This document shows, in pieces, positions 58,236 to 64,000 of a DNA stretch of 64,000 bases. The stretch is from Dermacoccus nishinomiyaensis (GTDB taxonomy: Bacteria > Actinomycetota > Actinomycetes > Actinomycetales > Dermatophilaceae): assembly GCF_900447535.1 (NCBI RefSeq), contig NZ_UFXX01000001.1, positions 372,001-436,000 on the forward strand, given 5' to 3'. Position 1 is the first letter of the stretch; each line of letters begins with the position of its first letter. Below the pieces are notes generated by a model. It was not told the origin of the DNA and made no database searches. It saw only the letters and a program-made list of their open reading frames with translations. The position numbers were made by a program, and so were the translations under genes.

Positions 58236-59162
58236 TCAGCGGGCGAGGGCTGCGGAAAGGCGTTCAGCGGAGCCGCCCATGTCCCAGCGCGCTGCGAAGT
58301 CAGCGAATCCGGCGCCGTCGGCGACGCCCTGCGGGCGCGTCGTGACGAGGTCGTGGGGCACACGGACGTCGAGAGCGACGTCGACGACGCGCGGTGCGAC
58401 GTCGAGGTAATCGGAGGCTGCCTCGAGACGCGTGCGGCGTGCGCCCTTGATCCGCGGGTCGCCGGAGGCGATGGCGTCGCGGATGGCCGCGAGGGAGCCG
58501 AACTCGGCGATGAGGGCCGCCGCCGTCTTCTCACCGATGCCGGCGACACCGGGCAGCCCGTCACTCGTGTCGCCGCGCATGACGGCCATGTCGGCGTAGG
58601 CGCGGCCCGTCGCGACGCCGTACCTCGCCATGAGGAAGCTCTCGTCGACGAGGTCGGGGGCCCGCACGCCACCCTTGGCCGTGTAGATGACGCGCACGCC
58701 CATCGCGTCGTCGACGAGTTGGAACAGGTCACGGTCACCGGTGACGACGTCGACGGGGCCGGCGTCGCGGAATCGGTGCGTCAGGGTGCCGATGACGTCG
58801 TCGGCCTCGTACCCGTCGACGCCGAGGCGGGTGATGCCTGCGAGTTCGAGCAGTTCGCGGATGAGCGGCACCTGCGGGGTGAGGTTCTCGGGGCTCTCCT
58901 CGGCGACGTCGGAGCCCTCTTGCACGCGGTGCGCCTTGTAGCTCGGGATCGCCTCGACGCGGAACGCGGGGCGCCAATCGTTGTCCCAGCAGGCGACGAT
59001 GTCGGTCGGTTCGTACGTCGTGAGCAGCGTCGCGATCATGTCGGCGAAGCCGCGCAGCGCGTTGTTGGGCGTGCCGTCGGCGGCGGTGCGCTCGGGCACG
59101 CCGTAGAAAGCGCGGAAGTAGAGGCTGGCAGAGTCGAGCAGCATGAGTCGGCGCGGCGTCAT
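58236..59162 (-). CDS. 5'-3' exonuclease (FEN/PIN-like)
   Basis: A 308-residue stand-alone homologue of the 5' nuclease domain of DNA polymerase I. The acidic active-site residues lie in RLMLLDSASLYFRAFYG, GYEADDVIGTL and VVTGDRDLFQLV. The H3TH region reads MRGDTSDGLPGVAGIGEKTAAAL. I chose ATG at 59162 because AGGA lies 8 nt upstream and the family begins there; ATG 59171 is also in frame. It probably removes RNA primers or flaps. It is convergent with helY, 3 bp apart. Confidence 0.9.
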   Translation of the reverse strand: MTPRRLMLLDSASLYFRAFYGVPERTAADGTPNNALRGFADMIATLLTTYEPTDIVACWDNDWRPAFRVEAIPSYKAHRVQEGSDVAEESPENLTPQVPLIRELLELAGITRLGVDGYEADDVIGTLTHRFRDAGPVDVVTGDRDLFQLVDDAMGVRVIYTAKGGVRAPDLVDESFLMARYGVATGRAYADMAVMRGDTSDGLPGVAGIGEKTAAALIAEFGSLAAIRDAIASGDPRIKGARRTRLEAASDYLDVAPRVVDVALDVRVPHDLVTTRPQGVADGAGFADFAARWDMGGSAERLSAALAR

Positions 59163-59205
59163 GGGCGCCATCCTGTCACGGTGCGGCGTCGAGCGTCAGT
59201 GCTCG

Positions 59206-59709
59206 TCAGCGCGCGATGTCGGCCATGTGGGCGTCGCAGGCACGGGCGAGGTCGTCGGGGGAGAGCCGCACGTCGAAGCCGCGACGGCCGCCGGAGACGC
59301 AGACCCGCGGATGTTCGTGCGCCTGCGCGTCGATGACGACGTCGAGGCGTGAGCGCGTTCCGAGTGGGCTGACGCCGCCGAGGACGTAGCCGGTGAGGCG
59401 CCGGACGTCGGCCTCCGCGGCCAGCACAGCTTTCTTCGCGCCGCACGCGGCGGCGACCGCCTTGAGGTCCGCCATCGTCGAGACGGGGACGCAGGCCATC
59501 GCGAAGCGGCCGGTGTCGAGCTTCACGACGAGCGTCTTGTAGACCGACGCAGGGTCGAGCCCCAGCGCGGATGCCGCCTCGGCGCCGTAGCTCGTGACGT
59601 CGGGATCGTGGGCGTAGGGGAGCGCCTCGTAGGCGATACCGAGCCGGTCGAGGGCGCGGGTCGCGGGCGTGGCGGGTGGTGTGTTCATCGTGCGAGACAT
59701 CGCGTTCAT
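59206..59709 (-). CDS. ybaK: Cys-tRNA(Pro)/Cys-tRNA(Cys) deacylase YbaK
   Basis: A 167-residue trans-editing deacylase that hydrolyses mischarged Cys-tRNA(Pro). The core blocks are ASVYKTLVVKLDTGRFAMACVPVST with the conserved Lys near residue 60, and GYVLGGVSPLGTRSRLDVVIDA. There are in-frame ATGs at 59709, 59700 and 59688. The first has AGG 7 nt upstream and is retained. It is divergent from lnt and followed by the exonuclease gene. Confidence 0.92.
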   Translation of the reverse strand: MNAMSRTMNTPPATPATRALDRLGIAYEALPYAHDPDVTSYGAEAASALGLDPASVYKTLVVKLDTGRFAMACVPVSTMADLKAVAAACGAKKAVLAAEADVRRLTGYVLGGVSPLGTRSRLDVVIDAQAHEHPRVCVSGGRRGFDVRLSPDDLARACDAHMADIAR

Positions 59710-59827
59710 CCTGCTACCTCATGCGCGACGGATTCAAGGTGCGTGACACGCCTGCGCACACAAGGCATGACGCACCTCGGCCACTGTTCGGCGCCCCGTC
59801 GGCCGGGCGCCAGTGCGCTCACCTGCG

Positions 59828-59961
59828 TTGCTCCTGGGCTGTGGGGCGGCTATGTTGGCTCGAACGCGCCCGTAGCGCGCGTCATTGCGGACGGGCCTCA
59901 CGCCTAGTAGAAAACTTCGCGGTTCACCCCGCGATGGCCCCAACGGCGTGAGCCCGTCCGC
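59828..59961 (+). other. Candidate small RNA with promoter and long terminal inverted repeat
   Basis: TTGCTC (59828-59833), 17 bp, then TATGTT (59851-59856) form a promoter-like pair with no open frame behind. About 30-100 nt downstream lies an inverted repeat GCGGACGGGC-C-TCACGCC (59887-59904) and GGCGTGA-GCCCGTCCGC (59945-59961), with one bulged base. It encloses a second stem (TCGCGG/CCGCGA). The rest of the 284-bp gap holds nothing I recognise. The lnt -10 lies downstream of it. Confidence 0.35.
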
Positions 59962-59993
59962 CGCCTCTCGCCTGAGAGGCCTACACTTGGCCG

Positions 59994-61691
59994 GTGCCCA
60001 CGAAAGCTCTCCTTCGCGCATTCGGCGCCATCGGCGCCGGGTTGCTCCTGTGGCTCGCGTTTCCCGACCACGGTCTGTGGTGGACGCCGCCAATAGCCGT
60101 CGCCCTCATCACGCTGTGCCTCTGGCGCGTGCGGGCGCGCACCGGCGCGCTGCTCGGTTTCGTCTTCGGCATGGCGTTCTTCCTGCCGACGCTGTCGTGG
60201 TCGGGCGTCTACGTCGGCGCGTTCCCGTGGACAGCGCTCGCCGTCCTCGAATCGCTCTACATGGCCGCGCTCGGCGCAGCGGTTGCGCTCGTGCAACGTC
60301 GCCGCATCGCGCCGTTCGTCGTCGCCTGCCTGTGGGTGATGCAGGAATGGCTGCGCTCGACGACGCCGTTCGGCGGATTCCCCTGGGCACGCCTGTCGTT
60401 CTCCCAGGCCGACGCACCGTGGGCACCGCTCATCGCGTGGGTCAGCGCACCCGGCCTGACGTTCGTGCTCGCGCTCGCCGGCGCGGCGCTCGCATCGTGC
60501 GTGGCCCTGGCCGCGCCGCGGCTCTTCACGGCGGAGCGGCGGGGGAGTGCGGGCCGAACGTCTGCTTCGGATTCGGCTTCGGTTTCGGACGACGCCCACA
60601 CCTCAGCGAACGCCACGGGCTCCGGGGCCACGCCTGTTGGTGACGCACGGCCCGACGGCGCGCGCGGCATCACGGCTCGTCTCCCGATCGCCGTGCCCGC
60701 TGCGGCCGCGTCGACGGCCGTCCTCGCACTGATCGTCGGCTCACTCATCACGCCCGGCACGAGCGGGCGGATGCTGCGCGTCGTCGGCGTGCAGGGCAAC
60801 GTGCCCACCGAGGGGCTCGAGTTCAACGCGCAGCGCCGCGCCGTGCTCGACAACCACGTCCACGCGACGCTCGACCTCGCCAAGCAGATCGATGCCGGAG
60901 CGACGCCGCGCCCCGATGTCGTCGTCTGGCCCGAGAACGCCTCCGACATCGACCCCAAGCGCAACCCCGACGCGGGCGCCGAGATCGCCTCAGCCCTCGC
61001 CGCCGTCAACACGCCGCTCATCGTCGGTGCGGTGCTGAACGAACCACGCCCCGAGGTGTCCAACGCGTCGATGCTCTACCTGCCCGGCAAGGGCCTGAGC
61101 GACACCTACGTCAAGCAGCACCCGGTGCCGTTCGGCGAATACATCCCGTACCGCTCGTTCTTCCGCACGTTTTCCTCGCAGGTCGATCTCGTCAAGGCCG
61201 ACTTCGCCTCCGGGCGCAAGGTCGGGTTGTTCACGCTGCCGAACGCGAAGGGTGACGTGAAGCTCGCCCCGATCATCTGCTTCGAGGTCGCCTACGACGA
61301 TCTGCTGCGCAAACCGGCGAACCAGGGCGCACAGATCTTCGCCGTCCAGACGAACAACGCGACGTTCGGCCACACCGCCGAGTCGACGCAGCAACTCGCG
61401 ATCTCGCGCCTACGCGCGCTCGAATACGGCCGCTCGATCATCCACGTCTCGACGGTCGGCGTCAGCGCCCTCATCACCCCCGACGGGCAGCTGCACGAGC
61501 GCAGCGAACTGTTCACGCAGAAGGTGCTGACCGGGCAGCTGCCCCTGCGTTCGGACGCGACGCCCGCCCAGCGGCTCGGACGCTGGCCCGAGATCGCCGC
61601 CTCCGTCGTCAGCGTCGTCGCGCTCGCGTTCGCGCTGCGTCATGCCCGCCTGCCGCGCCGTCGCCGCAAGAACGGTCGCGGCGACGCCTGA
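59994..61691 (+). CDS. lnt: Apolipoprotein N-acyltransferase
   Basis: A 565-residue membrane enzyme that N-acylates the diacylglyceryl-cysteine of lipoproteins. About seven N-terminal and one C-terminal membrane helices flank a nitrilase-like domain (about 255-515). The catalytic triad is readable: Glu in WPENASD near residue 312, Lys in YVKQHPVPFGEYIP near 372, and Cys in PIICFEVAYDDL near 428. A 45-residue low-complexity Ser/Ala insertion (about 180-225) lies before the domain. GTG at 59994 has TACACT 6 nt upstream. It supports the lipoprotein at 50057. Confidence 0.93.
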   Translation: MPTKALLRAFGAIGAGLLLWLAFPDHGLWWTPPIAVALITLCLWRVRARTGALLGFVFGMAFFLPTLSWSGVYVGAFPWTALAVLESLYMAALGAAVALVQRRRIAPFVVACLWVMQEWLRSTTPFGGFPWARLSFSQADAPWAPLIAWVSAPGLTFVLALAGAALASCVALAAPRLFTAERRGSAGRTSASDSASVSDDAHTSANATGSGATPVGDARPDGARGITARLPIAVPAAAASTAVLALIVGSLITPGTSGRMLRVVGVQGNVPTEGLEFNAQRRAVLDNHVHATLDLAKQIDAGATPRPDVVVWPENASDIDPKRNPDAGAEIASALAAVNTPLIVGAVLNEPRPEVSNASMLYLPGKGLSDTYVKQHPVPFGEYIPYRSFFRTFSSQVDLVKADFASGRKVGLFTLPNAKGDVKLAPIICFEVAYDDLLRKPANQGAQIFAVQTNNATFGHTAESTQQLAISRLRALEYGRSIIHVSTVGVSALITPDGQLHERSELFTQKVLTGQLPLRSDATPAQRLGRWPEIAASVVSVVALAFALRHARLPRRRRKNGRGDA

Positions 61692-61741
61692 GCCCGCTTT
61701 CGCTGGTGCCCACCGGGGTTCCACGACCGGCGATCGCTTCA

Positions 61742-61759
61742 CGATTCGTCGACGAATCG
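61742..61759. promoter_or_regulatory. Perfect 18-bp palindrome upstream of fxsA
   Basis: CGATTCGTCGACGAATCG is fully self-complementary, 35 bp before the fxsA start and 50 bp after lnt. It may be an operator for a dimeric regulator or a hairpin. Confidence 0.4.
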
Positions 61760-61794
61760 GAACTCTTCGAGCGTGCCCGCGCGTTGAACCAGAT

Positions 61795-62427
61795 GTGAAC
61801 ACCACGACTCGACCTCGCCGCCGCGGCTTCGCGCGCTGGCTCATGCTGGCGTTGCTCGTCGTCCCCGTCGTCGAGGTCTTCATCATCCTCAAGGTCGGGC
61901 AGCAGATCGGTGGCCTCAGCACCTTCCTGCTGCTCCTGTTCTGGTCGGCGCTCGGCGCGTGGGTCGTCAAGCGCGAGTTCTCGCGCGCGTTCGGCTCCCT
62001 CCGTCAGGCGTTCGGCTCTGGTCGTATGCCTGCGCGCGAGCTTTCCGACGCGGCGCTCGTCCTCATCGGCGGCACGCTGCTGCTCGCCCCGGGCTTCCTC
62101 ACGGACGCACTCGGCCTGTTCGTCCTGCTGCCCCTCACGCGCCCGCTGACGCGCCGACTGCTCGAAGGTGCCGTCGCACACAAGCTGTTCGGTGCATCTC
62201 CCCTTGGTGCGGCCGCCTTTGGTGCCGCGAACGCGGCGCCCGGCCGAGTGCGCTTCACCCGCGTGCGCGCCGCCGATGCGGGCGGCTCTTCGGCGGCCGG
62301 TCCGTTACCCGCGCCCGGGCCATACCCCACCGCCGACGCGTTCGCCACGCAGGCCGGGCGAGACGCTGCCTGGAACTCTCCACGACGGGGTGCGTCCGAC
62401 GTCGTCGAGGGCGAGATCATCGACTGA
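61795..62427 (+). CDS. FxsA family membrane protein
   Basis: A 210-residue FxsA-type protein, related to the E. coli suppressor of phage exclusion. Four hydrophobic helices (about 13-33, 38-58, 88-108 and 108-120) include WLMLALLVVPVVEVFIILKVGQ and LVLIGGTLLLAPGFLTDALGL, the family motifs. The C-terminal 70 residues are polar and disordered (GSSAAGPLPAPGPYP). GTG at 61795 precedes AACACC. Its role in actinobacteria is unknown. It follows lnt by 103 bp and converges on rbpA. Confidence 0.88.
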   Translation: MNTTTRPRRRGFARWLMLALLVVPVVEVFIILKVGQQIGGLSTFLLLLFWSALGAWVVKREFSRAFGSLRQAFGSGRMPARELSDAALVLIGGTLLLAPGFLTDALGLFVLLPLTRPLTRRLLEGAVAHKLFGASPLGAAAFGAANAAPGRVRFTRVRAADAGGSSAAGPLPAPGPYPTADAFATQAGRDAAWNSPRRGASDVVEGEIID

Positions 62428-62511
62428 GTTCGTGAGACGGCTCGGCCGCAGTGCCCCCCGCCGTCACAGGCTGATACCCAAGGCCCTGAACAAGACAGGC
62501 GAGCACACACG

Positions 62512-62540
62512 AAGGCCGCCCCCGAACCGGGGGCGGCCTT
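62512..62540. terminator. Bidirectional terminator between fxsA and rbpA
   Basis: A perfect 13-bp stem, AAGGCCGCCCCCG (62512-62524) with CGGGGGCGGCCTT (62528-62540), with a 3-nt loop. The A and T ends on both arms let it work on both strands. Confidence 0.85.
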
Positions 62541-62559
62541 GTTCGTCACGACGTGAGCG

Positions 62560-62928
62560 TCACTTGGACGCGGCAGCACGCTTTCGCTTCGGCTTTTCGC
62601 CGCGCGACTCGCGCAGCAGCGTGAGGCGCTCGTCCAGCAGCTCCTCGAGCTCTTCGACGGAACGGCGCTCGAGCAGCATGTCCCAGTGGGTACGCGCCGG
62701 CTTCGTGGGCTTGCGGTCGGGCTCGGGGCCGTCGACGAGCAGCGCCTCGAGGCCGCAACGGCACTCCCACAGCGCGGGCACGTCGGCCTCGACGGAGAAC
62801 GGCAGCTCGATGACGTGGCCCTGAGCGCACTTGTAGCTGACCATCTGTCGCTCGCTGAACGCGATGCCCTCGTCGGTCTCGAGCGAGAGCGTGCTGAGGT
62901 TGGTGCCTCGCAGTGAACGTTCTGCCAT
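62560..62928 (-). CDS. rbpA: RNA polymerase-binding protein RbpA
   Basis: A 122-residue activator that binds RNA polymerase and the principal sigma factor. The N-terminal MAERSLRGTNLSTLSLETD core-binding tail, the zinc-like domain (CAQGHVIELPFS to WECRCG), the basic linker DRKPTKPARTHWDMLLERRS and the sigma-interacting helix EELEELLDERLTLLRE are all present. ATG at 62928 has AGGGAGAC upstream. A GGAAC-N18-GTT element at 63007-63032 may be a stress sigma promoter. Confidence 0.96.
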   Translation of the reverse strand: MAERSLRGTNLSTLSLETDEGIAFSERQMVSYKCAQGHVIELPFSVEADVPALWECRCGLEALLVDGPEPDRKPTKPARTHWDMLLERRSVEELEELLDERLTLLRESRGEKPKRKRAAASK

Positions 62929-63006
62929 GGTGTCTCCCTACGTCACACGGGGTTCGTGTTGGTTCGTGATGCGCTGAGCCTGCAGCCCGCGCGATCCTGA
63001 CGGAAC

Positions 63007-63032
63007 AACGCCGGCCGGGGGCCGTTTGTTCC
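63007..63032 (-). promoter_or_regulatory. Candidate SigR/SigH-type promoter of rbpA
   Basis: On the minus strand GGAAC (63032-63028), an 18-nt spacer and GTT (63009-63007) match the GGAAT-N18/19-GTT form of SigR-type promoters. The start codon of rbpA is about 80 bp downstream. The same bases also form an inverted repeat CGGAACAA/TTGTTCCG (63001-63033), so a hairpin terminator of the upstream MFS gene is an alternative reading. Confidence 0.45.
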
Positions 63033-63146
63033 GCACGCACGCCGACGCGCTGACACACCAGTCTACGGCGCGGACGGGACGCGTCACGAATCGCGTTCGG
63101 GGGAGCGGCCGGCGCGCATCCTGCCGCCGGTCTCGAGCCCGGGGCG

Positions 63147-64000
63147 TCAGCCGGCGGCGCGTGCCCGGGCGCTGCCTCGCTCGACGTCGACGCGGCGCAG
63201 CAGCACCGCGCCGAGCGCGAAGAAGACAACGAGCGCGACGATCGACAGGCGGTAGGAGCCAGTCAGCTGGTGCACGAGACCGAACGTGAGGGTGCCGAAC
63301 CAGCTCGTCCCTCGCTCCATCGCCTGATAGAGGCTGAAGTACTCCGACTCCCGGCCCGTCGGCACGAGCCGCGAGTACAACGACCGGCTGAGTGCCTGCG
63401 ACCCGCCGAGCACGATGCCGATGCCGACGCCCAGCACGAGCCACAACCCGAACTGCCCCGACGGCAGGAAGAACGCTGCGAACACGACGAGCGTCCACAA
63501 GCCGAGGGAGAGCAACACGGCCCGTTTGGCGCCCATCGTCCGCGCGAGCCGACCGAACAGCAGCGCGCCGAGGAAGGCGACGAACTGCACGAGCAGGATC
63601 GTCACGATGAGCTGGCTGTCGCCGAAGCCCAGCTCCTCCTTGCCGTACAGGCTCGCCGAGACGATGACCGTCTGGATGCCGTCGTTGAAGAACAGGTACG
63701 CGAGCAGGAACGTCATCGTGTCGGGGAAATGCCGCAACTCCGCGAACGTCGAGCGAAGCTGACGGACGCTGCCGCTCACCGCCGCCGTCAGCGAGCCGGT
63801 CACGGCCGGGCCGACCCGACGCACGTCCCGTAGGCCGACAACCGGGATGATCGTGAACATGCCCCACCACACGCCGGCACTCAGCAGATTGACGCGCACG
63901 GCCTCGCCCGTCGACAGCCCCAACGAGTCGTGCATCGTCATGACGACGAGGTTGACGGCCAGCAGCAGCCCGCCGCCCAGATAGCCGAGCGCCCACCCCC
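63147..64000 (-). CDS. MFS transporter (UMF1/Atg22-like), 5' part outside the window
   Basis: The last about 284 residues of a major facilitator, entering from the right edge. About eight hydrophobic helices remain. DTMTFLLAYLFFNDGIQTVIVSASLYG and GIVLGGSQALSRSLYSRLVPTGRESEYFSLYQ are hallmarks of the UMF1 group, related to vacuole efflux protein Atg22. The cargo is unknown. The C-terminus is Arg/Ala-rich. Downstream, 218 bp separate it from rbpA. An ATG at 63941 is internal, not the start, because coding continues to the edge. Confidence 0.85.
   Translation of the reverse strand, partial: GWALGYLGGGLLLAVNLVVMTMHDSLGLSTGEAVRVNLLSAGVWWGMFTIIPVVGLRDVRRVGPAVTGSLTAAVSGSVRQLRSTFAELRHFPDTMTFLLAYLFFNDGIQTVIVSASLYGKEELGFGDSQLIVTILLVQFVAFLGALLFGRLARTMGAKRAVLLSLGLWTLVVFAAFFLPSGQFGLWLVLGVGIGIVLGGSQALSRSLYSRLVPTGRESEYFSLYQAMERGTSWFGTLTFGLVHQLTGSYRLSIVALVVFFALGAVLLRRVDVERGSARARAAG

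Overview
The window is one contiguous piece of a high-GC actinobacterial chromosome. It carries mycothiol synthesis (mshC), pupylation (ARC, Dop, Pup, PafA, PafB, PafC), RbpA, TatA/TatC next to HelY, and several actinobacteria-restricted families (DUF3037, DUF3054, DUF3090, DUF5703, SCO1664). Gene content and order suggest a Micrococcales-type organism, possibly close to Dermacoccaceae; that placement is a guess. Almost all of it is housekeeping sequence. Start codons are often GTG. At least 17 genes have a TAnnnT hexamer 6-8 nt before the start codon, the arrangement expected of leaderless mRNAs.

Layout. 1-9.8 kb: cyanophycinase (cut by the window edge), serB, divergent glgC/glgA, a hypothetical protein, an MFS exporter with its GntR regulator, an ABC ATPase, a SpoU methylase and a PEBP protein. 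9.8-20.5 kb: a DUF3037/HipA-like kinase pair, plsC, a RecQ-type helicase, a glucose/alcohol dehydrogenase, dinB, NfeD plus an SPFH protein, tRNA-Leu(GAG), an M20 peptidase, DUF5703 and an Asp-rich protein. 20.5-26.6 kb: aldo/keto reductase, corA, histidine phosphatase, DUF3090, an SCO1664-type kinase, mshC and a TOPRIM protein. 26.6-28.5 kb: a small decayed or accessory island with two pseudogenes truncated at a common junction, and a HipB-like regulator preceded by four regularly spaced palindromes. 28.5-42 kb: PAC2 protein, metH, a HAD phosphatase, thiC under a TPP riboswitch, an FMN reductase/luciferase-like monooxygenase pair, a RecB-like nuclease, an M50 protease and trmI. 42-58 kb: the pupylation block (ARC; DUF3054 and an MFS insertion; dop, pup, pafA; two FKBP isomerases; pafB, pafC; tatA, tatC; helY). 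58-64 kb: 5'-3' exonuclease, YbaK, lnt, fxsA, rbpA and an MFS protein cut by the right edge.

Main biological points. (1) The pup locus passes directly to pafA: the 20S proteasome genes prcB/prcA are missing from their usual position, the ARC ATPase lacks a C-terminal HbYX-type tail, and Pup is encoded with a ready-to-ligate Glu terminus. Together these suggest a pupylation system without a proteasome, as known in corynebacteria. (2) The HipB-like gene has four 15-16 bp palindromes at 48-49 bp period, reminiscent of the multi-operator hipBA promoter, but no hipA is present. (3) A roughly 28-bp intergenic motif recurs in inverted orientation on either side of the thiC/flavin-monooxygenase segment. 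(4) Two HipA/PI-kinase-like proteins with the same catalytic motifs occur at separate loci, each overlapping a small DUF gene.
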